NCBI GenBank assembly: GCA_041744375.1
Contig: JBGTLA010000109.1
Span: forward strand, 24,894-88,893
DNA length: 64,000 nucleotides
From: JBGTLA01 sp041744375
GTDB taxonomy: Bacteria > Actinomycetota > Acidimicrobiia > Spongiisociales > ZC4RG35
Reading direction: 5' to 3'
The notes below the pieces were generated by a model. The model saw only the letters and a list, made by a program, of their open reading frames with translations. It had not been told where the DNA came from and made no database searches. Position numbers and translations under genes: made by a program. This document shows positions 35,490 to 44,518 of this stretch, one piece after another. The stretch's first letter is position 1. Every line of letters starts with the position of its first letter.

Positions 35490-36922
35490 AGCACCTCCAC
35501 CCGAGTCCGGCCGAAGAGCCCGGCCGGCCGGAAGTTCATCAGCGCCACCAGGGTCGCCCCGATGAGAAGCAGTCGAGTGACACTCGGATCCTGGGATAGC
35601 CGGGTCTGCCAGGCGAGAGCCAGCAGCCACAGAGAAGGAACGAGCACCAACAGCTTGGCCGTTGGCGACGTCAGGTAGGCCGAAAGGAACATCAGGCCCA
35701 ACACCGCCACGAAAGCGACGTTGCCGACCAGCGTGGCGTTCTCGACGGGCAGGATGAGGATGTGGCTGACCAACGCGCCGAGACCTTCGCCCGGCGGCAG
35801 CGAAGCTTCGGGGGCGGCCAGCCGGGCCAGACCGCCGAGGGCTGCCACCGCCAAGATGACCGCACCTGCCCGCCACAGGGGCTTGATGGCGACGATCAAC
35901 GTCAGGACGACCGCTCCGTAGAAGAGGGTGGACGCCAGCGCCACGTCGCGCAACAGTTCCGGCACCACCACCAGTACGAACGATCCGACCAGCACCCCGG
36001 GGATGCTCCCCAATCCCCCCAGCACGATGATCGAGTACAGCGTGATCAGCACGGGCACGGCGAAGTTGTTGGGAAACACCGCCCCCTGCCAGGCAGCGAA
36101 CACCGCCCCACTCAACCCGGCGATCGACGAGCCGAACACGAAAGCGAGGAGCTTGAGCCGCTTGGTGGGCATCCCCATCGTCTCGGCGGCCAGGTCGTTC
36201 TCGCGCAATGCCCGCCACCCCCGCCCGATGCGGGAACGGTCGACGTTGTGGACCACCGTCATCACGGTCAACAACATCACGACGATGATGATCACATAGT
36301 GCTTGATGCTGGTGGCCGTCAGTCCGAACAGTGACAGGTCGTCGAGGTTGATGATGCCGTTGGGACCACCGGTCATGTCCACCGGCCCGTCGGTCCACGG
36401 GAGGTGGACCCGAGTCAGGCTGGCGGTGAGCTGATTGAACACGAGCAGGAAGCCGAGCGTGGCGATCGCCAGGTAATCGCCCACCAGGCGCATCGACGGC
36501 AGCCCCAAGAGCCAGCCGAACAAGACACCGGTAGCTATGACGATGATCAACGTCAGGGGGGTCGGGAGGTGGATCCCCAGGAACTCCGACGACAGGTAGG
36601 CGTACGTGTACCCACCGATCCCGTAGAAGGCGACGTAGCCCAGGTCCAAGAGCCCGGCGAACCCGGCCACGAGGTTCAGCCCGAGAGCGAGAGCCGCGAA
36701 GAGAGCCACGGTCCCCACGATGCGCAGCACATAGCTGTTGTCGGTCAGGAGGGGGAAGGCCGCGAAGCCGACGGCGATCACCGCCAGCCGGAGGGCGAAG
36801 GGCACCCGTTCGATGGCCGCCCCTACCGCCGCCACCGGGTCGCGTCGTGTCCGCCCCGTGTGCTCGGCCACCCATTCGTCGCGACCGAGACGGTCGCTGC
36901 TTGCTTTGAGCTCGCCGTTCAT
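35486..36922 (-). CDS. livM: Branched-chain amino-acid-type ABC transporter permease LivM
   Basis: This 478-residue inner-membrane permease begins with about 40 soluble residues, then the LivM core with GLNLVAGFAGLLDLGYVAFYGIGGY and the EAA-type region RALRENDLAAETMGMP before GSSIAGLSGA. Length exceeds a minimal LivM because three further TM-like segments follow the core (about 345-470), a less usual C-terminal extension. ATG 36922 overlaps the livH stop as ATGA. Confidence 0.93.
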   Translation of the reverse strand: MNGELKASSDRLGRDEWVAEHTGRTRRDPVAAVGAAIERVPFALRLAVIAVGFAAFPLLTDNSYVLRIVGTVALFAALALGLNLVAGFAGLLDLGYVAFYGIGGYTYAYLSSEFLGIHLPTPLTLIIVIATGVLFGWLLGLPSMRLVGDYLAIATLGFLLVFNQLTASLTRVHLPWTDGPVDMTGGPNGIINLDDLSLFGLTATSIKHYVIIIVVMLLTVMTVVHNVDRSRIGRGWRALRENDLAAETMGMPTKRLKLLAFVFGSSIAGLSGAVFAAWQGAVFPNNFAVPVLITLYSIIVLGGLGSIPGVLVGSFVLVVVPELLRDVALASTLFYGAVVLTLIVAIKPLWRAGAVILAVAALGGLARLAAPEASLPPGEGLGALVSHILILPVENATLVGNVAFVAVLGLMFLSAYLTSPTAKLLVLVPSLWLLALAWQTRLSQDPSVTRLLLIGATLVALMNFRPAGLFGRTRVEVL

Positions 36923-37848
36923 GCCTTGTCCGGGAGCTTGGCGCCGAGCAGTCCCTGCGGGCGGATGAGGAGGATGAGAATGAGGACGGCGAAGGCGATG
37001 ACGTCACGGAACGTCGCCGAGACGAAACCGATGGCGAAGGTCTCGACCAGGCCGAGGATGAAGCCGCCGAGCATCGCCCCGGGGATGTTCCCGATGCCGC
37101 CGATGACCGCCGCCACGAAACCCTTGAGCCCGGCCAAAAATCCCATGAAATGCCACACGCGGATGAAAACGAGACCGGTGATGACGCCGGCGGCACCGGC
37201 CAGAGCGCTGCCGATGAAGAAGGTCGCCACGATCACCCGGTCGACGTCGATGCCCATCATCGCCGCCGCCTCCGGGTCGGTGGCCACCGCCCGCATCGAC
37301 TTGCCCAACTTGGTCCGCTGGACCAGTCGATGGAGGGCGAACATGAGGACGACCGCCATCACGATCGCCAGACCGCGCGTGGCGGAGATTCGCACATCGA
37401 GGAGTGAGAGCCCGAGCTCGGGGGGGATGAGGAGTTGGGGCTGGTAGGAGCGGAAGTTGGCCGACAGGGTGAGCTGAACGGCGTTCTGGATGAAGAAGGA
37501 CACGCCGAGGGCGCTGATCAGGGCTGCGATCCGAGGGGCCTTGCGCAACCGGCGATAGGCGATCCGCTCCACCCCCACGCCCAGGATCCCACAGCCGACC
37601 ATGGCCGCCAGGAACATGAGCAACACCACGAGAACCGCCGGAATGATCGGGCCGGCGCCGTCCAGGAAACCCGTCATCACGAAGAAGCCGATGAAGGCGC
37701 CCACCATGTACACGTCGCCGTGGGCGAAATTGAGCAACTTGAGGACCCCGTACACCATCGAGTAGCCGAGGGCGATCAGCGCATAGACACCTCCGAGGCT
37801 GAGGCCGTTGACCAGCTGCTGGGGAAGTTGTGCGAGGAAGGCGTCCAT
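36919..37848 (-). CDS. livH: Branched-chain amino-acid-type ABC transporter permease LivH
   Basis: This 309-residue permease has GLSLGGVYALIALGYSMVYGVLKLLNFAHGD at the N-terminus, which is the standard LivH start, and AVATDPEAAAMMGIDVDRV as cytoplasmic EAA loop. It has about eight TM helices and forms the channel with LivM. AAGGATG lies just upstream of ATG 37848, immediately after a very stable hairpin (37861-37891) separating it from the binding-protein gene. Confidence 0.94.
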   Translation of the reverse strand: MDAFLAQLPQQLVNGLSLGGVYALIALGYSMVYGVLKLLNFAHGDVYMVGAFIGFFVMTGFLDGAGPIIPAVLVVLLMFLAAMVGCGILGVGVERIAYRRLRKAPRIAALISALGVSFFIQNAVQLTLSANFRSYQPQLLIPPELGLSLLDVRISATRGLAIVMAVVLMFALHRLVQRTKLGKSMRAVATDPEAAAMMGIDVDRVIVATFFIGSALAGAAGVITGLVFIRVWHFMGFLAGLKGFVAAVIGGIGNIPGAMLGGFILGLVETFAIGFVSATFRDVIAFAVLILILLIRPQGLLGAKLPDKA

Positions 37849-37860
37849 GGGACATCCTTT

Positions 37861-37891
37861 GGGGGGCGAGGCCGCGGCGGCCCCGCCCCCC
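37861..37891 (-). promoter_or_regulatory. Strong 13-bp hairpin between Liv binding-protein gene and livH
   Basis: GGGGGGCGAGGCC and GGCCCCGCCCCCC pair over 13 positions around a 5-base loop; on the minus-strand RNA the one mismatch becomes a G-U pair. It lies between the lipoprotein stop (37907) and the livH ribosome-binding site (about 37856) without a T-run. It probably sets the ratio of binding protein to permease by attenuation or by protecting the 3' end of the upstream message. Confidence 0.7.
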
Positions 37892-37906
37892 GGCAGGCCT
37901 GGTGGC

Positions 37907-39154
37907 TCAGTCGGCCAGCACGAACTCCCCGCCTTCCACTCGGAAGATGAAGAACTGGGCGCCTACCACGTCGCCGTTGGCTTCGAACGAGAGCGGCTGT
38001 CCGAGGATCGTCGAGGCCAGGTTGGTGTTGCCGACCTCGGCCAGCACACCGGCGCGGTCGACGGTGCCGCTCGCCTCGAAGGCCCTCAGCATCGCCTCGA
38101 GGACCACCTGAGCGGAGACGTACGTCGGGGGCCCGAAGGTCCCGAAGTCCCCATGCATGTCCTGGAACTGGGTGACAACGTCGGCGGCTTCGTCAACTCC
38201 GGTGATGTCGGGAGCGAACGAGGAGACATACGAGCCTTCGGACGCTCCCCCGGCCCCTTCTATGAAGTCTTCCGCCGAGAAGAACCCATCGCCACCGAAA
38301 ACGGTCACGTCGATCCCCTGCTCTTGCAGTGCCCGGGTGAGCAAGGCCCCTTGGGAGGCGATCTGGCCGGGGAAGGCGACCACTTCAGCCCCGGAGCCGC
38401 CGATGACGGTGGCGAGCGACGAGAAGTCGCTCAGGTCCTGGGTGACCGACTCGCGTCCTGCAACTTCGGCTCCACCCGCGTCAAGGGCGTCGCTGATCTG
38501 GTCGGCCAGCCCGACCGAATATGAGGTCTGGTCATCGATGATGAAGACGCTGGATGCCCCGATCTCGTCGACGATGAAGTTCCCTATGGTCGGCCCCTGG
38601 TCGGCATCGGTGGGCACCACTCGGAAAAAGGCGTCGAAGCCCCTGTCGCTCAGACCGGGATCGGTCGCCGACGGAGACACGAAGGCCAGCGTGGCATCGG
38701 TGAACATCTGCCCGACGGCATCGACTTCTTGGGAACCGGCCGGACCCACCACACCGTAGACGTTGGAGTCGGAGATGATGCCCTCGGCCACCGTCACCGC
38801 TCTGGACGCGTCGAGCTCGGTGTCGCCCTCGAACACCTGGACGTCCCAGCCGTGCTCTTCGTTGAAGTGCTGCACGGCCAGGCGGGCGAAGTTGAGCTGC
38901 TCCTGACCGATCGACGCCGCTCCTCCGGTGAACGGCCCCATTACGGCCAGCGTGATGGGTCCGTCGGGAACTGCTGTTGGGCCCTCCATCACCTCGGTCG
39001 TGGTGGGGGCTGGGGTGGTCGTGTCTGCGTCGGGTGCCGGTGCGGTCGTGGTGTCGGGTGCGGCGGCTGTAGTCGTTGTCTCGTCAGCTTCGCCGCCGCA
39101 GGCGGCGAGCACCAGGGCCAGCAACGCCATCAACACCGTCAGTCGTGTTCTCAT
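37907..39154 (-). CDS. Branched-chain amino-acid-type substrate-binding lipoprotein
   Basis: This 415-residue lipoprotein has a signal peptide ending in LALVLAAC, a Thr/Pro/Asp-rich linker (about 20-60) and a periplasmic-binding type I (Leu/Ile/Val-binding) domain with AVMGPFTGGAASIGQEQLNFA and PSATDPGLSDRGFDAFFR. It delivers ligand to LivH/LivM. GGAG lies five bases before ATG 39154. The 79-base upstream gap contains a hairpin (39178-39206, GATCGC/GCGATC outer stem) whose T-run lies on the wrong side for a minus-strand terminator. Confidence 0.94.
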   Translation of the reverse strand: MRTRLTVLMALLALVLAACGGEADETTTTAAAPDTTTAPAPDADTTTPAPTTTEVMEGPTAVPDGPITLAVMGPFTGGAASIGQEQLNFARLAVQHFNEEHGWDVQVFEGDTELDASRAVTVAEGIISDSNVYGVVGPAGSQEVDAVGQMFTDATLAFVSPSATDPGLSDRGFDAFFRVVPTDADQGPTIGNFIVDEIGASSVFIIDDQTSYSVGLADQISDALDAGGAEVAGRESVTQDLSDFSSLATVIGGSGAEVVAFPGQIASQGALLTRALQEQGIDVTVFGGDGFFSAEDFIEGAGGASEGSYVSSFAPDITGVDEAADVVTQFQDMHGDFGTFGPPTYVSAQVVLEAMLRAFEASGTVDRAGVLAEVGNTNLASTILGQPLSFEANGDVVGAQFFIFRVEGGEFVLAD

Positions 39155-39233
39155 GTCTTCTCCATAGGGTCGTTGGGGATCGCCGAGCCGCCCGGCGGCC
39201 GCGATCGGTTTTCATGCGGTCAAATCCGAGGAA

Positions 39234-40016
39234 TCACGCTCCTGCTCGTGCTTTGGGAGAGCCGGCGGGGCAAAACACTCCGAGAAGAGCGAGGGGCTCA
39301 TTTCCCTGGTTCTCGAGGCAGTGCACCGAGCCGGGGGGAAGATACACGCTGTGCCCGGGACCGATCGGGTGAGACCCTTCGTCGATGTGGACGATGCCTT
39401 CGCCGCCGGTGATGTACACGACCTCATCGTAGGTGTGGGTGTGGGGCGGGGCCTTGCTGCGCTCGATGAAACCGAGGAACTGGGTCACGTAATGGGCGCC
39501 GTGGCGGGGATCGATCATCAGTTTGAAGTACCGGTCCATGAGATTACGGTCGGGGTCGTCACCGGCGGCGATGATCTCTTCTTCCGACTCGTGTACCCAC
39601 GGCCGGGCATCCTCGACGGCCTCCGCTGACGGGGAGAGCGCCCCGGGTCGTCCCGGAGGCGGGGCCAGCACCGAGACGAGGTGCAGCGTTTCCGACGCAC
39701 GGACGCGGTACCCGACGTCGGCCGGAACCAGCAGGCCGGTCCCCGGCCGCAGCGCAACATGGTGATCAGCGTAGATGGCCACGCCCTTCCCCTGCTGTAC
39801 GAAGAGGACGTCCTCGGAGTGACGGTGACGCTGGACGACTTCTTGGCCGGCATCGATGTGCACAAGCCGCTGGACGAGGTTGGGAGCGCCGATGCGCTCG
39901 AGGTCGACCCGGATGCACACCTCACCCCCGCCGCCCGCCAGCTCCTCCCACTCCGCATCCTCGGGAGCAATCACCGCCGGCTTCGAACCGCCCATCGCCC
40001 GGCCATCGTCGGTCAT
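39234..40016 (-). CDS. Bicupin (two-cupin-domain) protein
   Basis: This 260-residue protein holds two cupin barrels. The first has HRHSEDVLFVQQGKGVAIY and GTGLLVPADV, the second HTHTYDEVVYITGGEGIV and GHSVYLPPGSVH. Bicupins include gentisate-type dioxygenases, quercetinase and other metal enzymes, but also non-catalytic binding proteins. The start is uncertain: ATG 40016 is used; ATG 40040 would add eight residues and would abut the operator at 40052. It is transcribed divergently from the aldo/keto reductase. Confidence 0.85.
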   Translation of the reverse strand: MTDDGRAMGGSKPAVIAPEDAEWEELAGGGGEVCIRVDLERIGAPNLVQRLVHIDAGQEVVQRHRHSEDVLFVQQGKGVAIYADHHVALRPGTGLLVPADVGYRVRASETLHLVSVLAPPPGRPGALSPSAEAVEDARPWVHESEEEIIAAGDDPDRNLMDRYFKLMIDPRHGAHYVTQFLGFIERSKAPPHTHTYDEVVYITGGEGIVHIDEGSHPIGPGHSVYLPPGSVHCLENQGNEPLALLGVFCPAGSPKARAGA

Positions 40017-40051
40017 CGGCGTATGCTGTCCCTCCCCCATGCACTTGTCAA

Positions 40052-40066
40052 ATATCAAAGATCAAA
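40052..40066 (-). promoter_or_regulatory. Operator site S2 between bicupin and aldo/keto reductase genes
   Basis: On the minus strand it reads TTTGATCTTTGATAT, 13 of 15 matching the consensus TTTGATcaaTGATAT. It lies in the 93-base divergent promoter region, so one regulator could control both directions. Confidence 0.5.
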
Positions 40067-40109
40067 GGCTGACTTCGCCCGAGAACCGGGCGAGGAGATC
40101 GGTGACGGA

Positions 40110-41099
40110 ATGGACTACGTGAACCTCGGCACCACCGGTCTGGCGGTGTCCCGGGTGGGTCTGGGGTGTGGCAACTTCGGTGGGATCGGAAGTGCTCCCG
40201 AGTTCTACGGACAGGGCGAATCCCCCGAGGAGGCCTTCGCCCTGATGGACCGGGCCTTCGACATGGGGATCAACCTCTTCGACACCGCCGACGCCTACGG
40301 TGGCGGCCGGAGCGAGGAGACCATCGGTCGGTGGCTGGCCCAAAAGGGATCTCGGGTCCGCGATCAGATCATCTTGTCGACGAAGGTGTTCAACCCGGTG
40401 GGAGACGGACCCAACGACCGCGGCCTCTCCCGCCGTCATCTCAGGAGGCAGGTCGATGCCAGTCTCGCCCGGCTGGGTACCGACGCTGTGGACCTCTATC
40501 TCATCCACGAGCCGGACCCCTCCACCCCCCTCGCCGAGACCCTGGGGGCGCTGGACGACCTGGTCCACCAGGGAAAGGTCCACTACATCGGGGCCTCCAA
40601 CATGCCGGCGTGGCTCACCGTCAAGGCGCTGGGGGTGAGCGAGCGCCACGGGCTGGAGAGGTTTGGTTGGGTGCAGAATGCGTTCAGTCTGCTCGAACGG
40701 GGCGACGAGACCGAGATGCTGCCCATGTGCGAGGATCAGGGGCTGGGTTACACGCCGTTCAGTCCCCTGGCCGGTGGCCTCTTGACGGGCAAATACCGAT
40801 TCGGCGACGACTACCCGGGTGAGTCTCGGATGACACTGCGTCCCGAGCCATATCTGCGTCACTGGACCGAGGAGACCTTCACCGGCCTGGAACGGCTCTC
40901 AGCCGCCGCCTCTGCTCGCTCGGTTTCGGTCGCCGGGCTGGCTCTGGCGTGGGTCATGACCGATCCCCGGGTCACCGCCCCCATCGTCGGCCCCCGGGCA
41001 CCAAACCACCTCGTCCCGGTGGCCGAGGCGCTGAGCCTGGACCTCACGCCCGGCGAGCGCGCCGAGATGGCGGCCTGGTTCCCCACCGGGGCGGCCTGA
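40110..41099 (+). CDS. Aldo/keto reductase
   Basis: This 329-residue TIM-barrel reductase has the catalytic Asp and Tyr in FDTADAYGGGRSEE, the Lys in STKVF and the His in YLIHEPD, followed by the NADP-binding C-terminal GPRAPNHL region. It resembles the bacterial AKR subfamily that reduces aldehydes or sugar-like ketones. The start is ATG 40110, where family homology begins; the upstream open frame crosses the divergent promoter and is not used. It is followed after one base by the dehydratase-like gene. Confidence 0.92.
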   Translation: MDYVNLGTTGLAVSRVGLGCGNFGGIGSAPEFYGQGESPEEAFALMDRAFDMGINLFDTADAYGGGRSEETIGRWLAQKGSRVRDQIILSTKVFNPVGDGPNDRGLSRRHLRRQVDASLARLGTDAVDLYLIHEPDPSTPLAETLGALDDLVHQGKVHYIGASNMPAWLTVKALGVSERHGLERFGWVQNAFSLLERGDETEMLPMCEDQGLGYTPFSPLAGGLLTGKYRFGDDYPGESRMTLRPEPYLRHWTEETFTGLERLSAAASARSVSVAGLALAWVMTDPRVTAPIVGPRAPNHLVPVAEALSLDLTPGERAEMAAWFPTGAA

Positions 41100-41100
41100 G

Positions 41101-42054
41101 ATGGTGCCGGCCGAGCTCCCCACGGGCGAGGAGATCGAAGAGGCGCGCCGGCGCCTGGAAGGCAAGGTGGTGCGCACGCCCCTGGTGCGTCTGCGTGCCG
41201 GCGAAGACGATGCCGAGGTGTACTTGAAACTCGAGAACCTCCAGCCGATCGGGTCGTTCAAGCTGCGGGGCGCCTGCAACGCCATGGAGGGTGCCCCCGC
41301 CTCCTTACTGGAGCGCGGCGTCTACACGGCCAGCGCGGGAAACATGGCCCAAGGCGTGGCCTGGAACGCCCGTCGTCTCGGCATCCCCTGTGTGGTCGTC
41401 GTCCCCGACCATGCCCCCCGGGCCAAGCTCGACGCCATCGCTCGCCTCGGCGCCGAAGTGATCCCGGTCCCGTTTCCCGAGTGGTGGCAGGTGATCGTCG
41501 ACTCCCACTACCCGGGACTCGAGGGCCTGTTTGTCCATCCCGTCAAGGACCGCGCCGTCATGGCCGGCAACGGCACCATCGGCATCGAGATCCTCGAGGA
41601 TCTCGAAGATGTCGCCTCCGTGGTCATCCCCTTCGGTGGGGGCGGCCTCAGCTGTGGGATCGCCGCCGCCCTCGAGGCGCGCGGGTCGCAGGCGCGCATT
41701 TTTGCCGCCGAGGTGTCGACGGCCGCTCCCCTCGCCGCCGCCTTCGCCGCCGATCGGCCGGTGCAAATCGACTACGTTCCCAGCTTCGTCGACGGTATCG
41801 GGAGCAGCGGGGTGCTCGAGGACATGTGGCCCCTGGCGCGCCGCCTCATCGACGAGTCACTCGTCGTGACGCCCGAGGAGATCGCACAAGCCGTGAGGAT
41901 CCTCGCCGGACGCAACCAGGTCGTGGCCGAAGGTGCGGGAGCGGCATCGGTGGCGGCCACACTGGGCGGCGGGGCCGGGCCCGGACCGGTGGTGTGTGTG
42001 GTGTCCGGCGGCAACATCGACCTCGCCAAACTGGCCACGATTCTCACCGGCTGA
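41101..42054 (+). CDS. Threonine/serine dehydratase-like PLP enzyme (fold type II)
   Basis: This 317-residue enzyme has the PLP Lys in GSFKLRGA, the phosphate-binding loop PFGGGGLSCG and the C-terminal GRNQVVAEGAGAASVAA characteristic of catabolic threonine/serine dehydratases and racemases. No ACT regulatory domain is present. The usual SxGNHxQG substrate motif reads SAGNMAQG, with Met for His, so its substrate may differ from threonine. It should deaminate or racemise a hydroxy amino acid. Its 3' end overlaps the convergent RidA gene by 11 bases. Confidence 0.9.
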   Translation: MVPAELPTGEEIEEARRRLEGKVVRTPLVRLRAGEDDAEVYLKLENLQPIGSFKLRGACNAMEGAPASLLERGVYTASAGNMAQGVAWNARRLGIPCVVVVPDHAPRAKLDAIARLGAEVIPVPFPEWWQVIVDSHYPGLEGLFVHPVKDRAVMAGNGTIGIEILEDLEDVASVVIPFGGGGLSCGIAAALEARGSQARIFAAEVSTAAPLAAAFAADRPVQIDYVPSFVDGIGSSGVLEDMWPLARRLIDESLVVTPEEIAQAVRILAGRNQVVAEGAGAASVAATLGGGAGPGPVVCVVSGGNIDLAKLATILTG

Positions 42055-42439
42055 GGACGGCGGTGCACTCGATCTCGATGAGCAGCCCCGGGATGGCCAG
42101 GCCGGTGATGCCGACGATGGTCTGGGCTGGGTGATCGGTGGTTCCGGTGACTTCTTCGATCCCGCGGGTGATGGCCTCGAACTCGGAGGGGTGGAGGGTG
42201 TAGATCGTTCTCCGCACGATGTCGTCCCAGCCCACGCCGGCCGCCTCCACGGCCACTGCGAGATTGCGCATGGCCGCCTTGGTCTGCTCTTCGAGGTCGT
42301 CACCTCCCACCACGTTGAATTGGGCATCGAGCGCCACCTGGCCGGCGAAATGGACGACGGTCGACCCGTCGGCGATGGCGACATGGCTGAATCCGGGGGC
42401 GGGGTGGATCCCTTCGGGGTTGATGAGGCGTCTGGTCAT
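42044..42439 (-). CDS. RidA/YjgF-family protein
   Basis: This 131-residue protein has family segments VVHFAGQVALDAQFNVVG, IVRRTIYTLHP and GITGLAIPGLLIEIECTAV with the conserved late Glu. As an enamine/imine deaminase it could hydrolyse amines released by the convergent dehydratase-like enzyme or by the flavin monooxygenases upstream. AGGAG precedes ATG 42439 by six bases. It is the last gene of the minus-strand operon starting at 51038. Confidence 0.9.
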   Translation of the reverse strand: MTRRLINPEGIHPAPGFSHVAIADGSTVVHFAGQVALDAQFNVVGGDDLEEQTKAAMRNLAVAVEAAGVGWDDIVRRTIYTLHPSEFEAITRGIEEVTGTTDHPAQTIVGITGLAIPGLLIEIECTAVLSR

Positions 42440-42467
42440 TGCTTGCTCCTCTCGTGATCGGTGCTGG

Positions 42468-43616
42468 TTACCTCTCGGTGCCGTCGAAAGCGACGATGGG
42501 GACGCTGGAAAGCTGCTCGCCGCCGGTCTCGGTCACCCGGAAGGTCTCTTGCATGTATAGGCAGTAGCGGTCGTCGGCGGTGATCACGTGGGGGTGGATC
42601 GAGATGATCATGTTCTCTTCCAGCACCGTCTCCACGCCGTCGCCTATGCGCGGATTCGCCACCATCACCATGTCGATGGAGTGGCCGGTGACGTGGCCCG
42701 GCTTGACCTCGAGCCCGGCAAAGGACCCGAACACGGCATGGTGGACGTCGTGGGCGGTGGTGCCGGCCCTGAGATGCGACCGGGCCTGCTCGAAGCACTC
42801 CTTGTAGGCCTCCATCATCCGTCCCGACAGGGGGCTGAGGCCCCCACGGGAGATCGGGCGGGCGAACTCGGCCCAATATCCGCTCGGTCCGGCGATCTCC
42901 ACCGAATAAAAGAGCAGGTCGGCGGGATCCACCGGGCGGAAAGCGTCGGGGTGCTTGAACTCGGGGCCGGCGTGGCCGTCTCTCCCCGACAGCACCATGT
43001 TCTGGGTGGTGCGCTGGGTGCCGCTGCGGACGAAGAGCTCTTCGGCGGGCGCCAGGATCTCGGCTTCGGTCTTTCCCGGTTCGTACGCCTCCAGCACGGT
43101 CCAGAACCCCCGCTCGTTGAGCTCGAAGCTGTGGCGTACTCCGACGAGCTCCTCTTCGCTCTTGGGGGCCCGAATGAGGTCGAAAGGCTCGTCGTAGTCA
43201 ATGAGCTCGAGCTCCCCCGCCGACAGGGCCCGGTAGTCACGTACGTTCATGATGAAGTTCAGCCCGAACACGGCCACTCGCTTCCAGCCGCGTCCCTCTG
43301 CCAGTTCTCGGATCCATTGCCCGGGCACGTCGGCGAATACCTGGTCGGGAATCCAGCATTCGTCGTGACGGCCGACCCAGCGCGCCTCGGTGGGGAACAC
43401 GGCCACGGGCTCCCCGTCGCGGGGGATGACGGCGTGGGCATAGCGATGGACCATGCGGAAGCCCGACACCCAGCGGATTCCGCCCTCGAACCCCGTGTAC
43501 TCGGAGGCGGCCACCACCAGGGCGTCGATATCGTCTTCGGCCAGTTGTCGACGGATGGCGGCGTAGCGGCGGTCGATCTCGCCCTGGCTGACAACTCGAA
43601 CATCTACAGCTTCCAT
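42468..43616 (-). CDS. M24-family protein with altered metal ligands (creatinase-like)
   Basis: This 382-residue pita-bread-fold protein has a creatinase/prolidase N-domain and an M24 C-domain. Three of the five usual metal ligands appear changed: the first Asp aligns with Glu in YSVEIAG, the second with Glu in YWAEFARP and the first Glu with His in SIHPHV. The His in VTGHSID and the last Glu in QETFRV remain. Loss of metal ligands is a feature of creatinase, which hydrolyses creatine without metal. ATG 43616 overlaps the PanE-like stop by 13 bases. Confidence 0.85.
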   Translation of the reverse strand: MEAVDVRVVSQGEIDRRYAAIRRQLAEDDIDALVVAASEYTGFEGGIRWVSGFRMVHRYAHAVIPRDGEPVAVFPTEARWVGRHDECWIPDQVFADVPGQWIRELAEGRGWKRVAVFGLNFIMNVRDYRALSAGELELIDYDEPFDLIRAPKSEEELVGVRHSFELNERGFWTVLEAYEPGKTEAEILAPAEELFVRSGTQRTTQNMVLSGRDGHAGPEFKHPDAFRPVDPADLLFYSVEIAGPSGYWAEFARPISRGGLSPLSGRMMEAYKECFEQARSHLRAGTTAHDVHHAVFGSFAGLEVKPGHVTGHSIDMVMVANPRIGDGVETVLEENMIISIHPHVITADDRYCLYMQETFRVTETGGEQLSSVPIVAFDGTER

Positions 43617-44518
43617 GAGGCCTCCAAGCCACGCACAAGCGCCCACGCCGTCCGGTTGAGAGGCGTGGGCGTCCCGGTCTCTTCCCCGAATCTGACGATG
43701 CCTCCGTTGAGCATGTCTATCTCCGTCGGGCGGCGGGCGAGCACGTCCTGGAGCATGCTCGGCTTGTGATCGAACGCCACCTCGATCGAGCTCTGCAACA
43801 GATCGGCGGGATCTGTCTCCATCTCGATGCCCAGGGCGGCCGCCACCCGTTTGCCTTCCTCGATCACCTCGTCCATCACCCAGCGCACGTCGTCGTGGAC
43901 ACAGGCCCGCCCATGGGGTAGCAGGGTGAGCGAGCACAGGGCGTTGGAGGCGGCGTTGAAGATGAGCTTGGTCCACTGGGCACCGCGGGCATCGGTCAGG
44001 GCCACCGTTTCCAGGCCGCTGCGTGTGAGTGTTTCGGCCAGCGCCGTAACCTCGTCCATGCTCGCCGGCCTGGGCTCGAAAGGACCGATCCAGGTCTTGC
44101 CCCCGGTGTCCCAATGCACGACCCCGGGCTCGAGCATGTGACCCGCCGGGAACGTCGTGCCCCGGATCACCTTCGCCACGTGCTCGGCAATGACCTCTTC
44201 GTTCCCCACCCCGTTCTGGACCGAGCACACGGCGGCATCGGCCAGCGCCGAAGCCGTGGCCTCGAGGGCGGATCCGGTGTACATGCCCTTCGTGGCGACG
44301 ATGCCGAAATCGAGCGGCGGCAGCTCGGCGGCGTCGGCGGTGGCCCGGGGACGAGAGTGCACCTCCCCTACCCCGGTGAGCCGGAGACCGGCCCGGTTGA
44401 TGGCGGAAACGTGCTCCTCAGAGACGTCGTAGGCCCACACCTCCACGTCGTCGAGGGCGGCCAGGTGGGCGGCGAACAGGCTGCCGATGGCTCCACATCC
44501 GATCACTCCGATCCTCAC
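43604..44518 (-). CDS. 2-dehydropantoate 2-reductase-like (ApbA/PanE) protein, copy 1
   Basis: This 304-residue protein starts with the NAD(P) motif GCGAIGS, continues with VATKGMYT and SVQNGVGNEE, and has a C-terminal ApbA domain with the conserved Lys/Asn in WTKLIFNAASNALC and GKRVAAALG. It reduces 2-oxo acids in the PanE family; in a catabolic operon the substrate is probably not ketopantoate. The start is GTG 44518, overlapping the second PanE-like gene as GTGA. Confidence 0.9.
   Translation of the reverse strand: MRIGVIGCGAIGSLFAAHLAALDDVEVWAYDVSEEHVSAINRAGLRLTGVGEVHSRPRATADAAELPPLDFGIVATKGMYTGSALEATASALADAAVCSVQNGVGNEEVIAEHVAKVIRGTTFPAGHMLEPGVVHWDTGGKTWIGPFEPRPASMDEVTALAETLTRSGLETVALTDARGAQWTKLIFNAASNALCSLTLLPHGRACVHDDVRWVMDEVIEEGKRVAAALGIEMETDPADLLQSSIEVAFDHKPSMLQDVLARRPTEIDMLNGGIVRFGEETGTPTPLNRTAWALVRGLEASWKL

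Noticed and set aside
39178..39206. Rho-independent terminator after the bicupin gene
   Set aside because: The hairpin is real, but the T-run lies on its other side, so it does not terminate minus-strand transcription; no plus-strand gene ends there.
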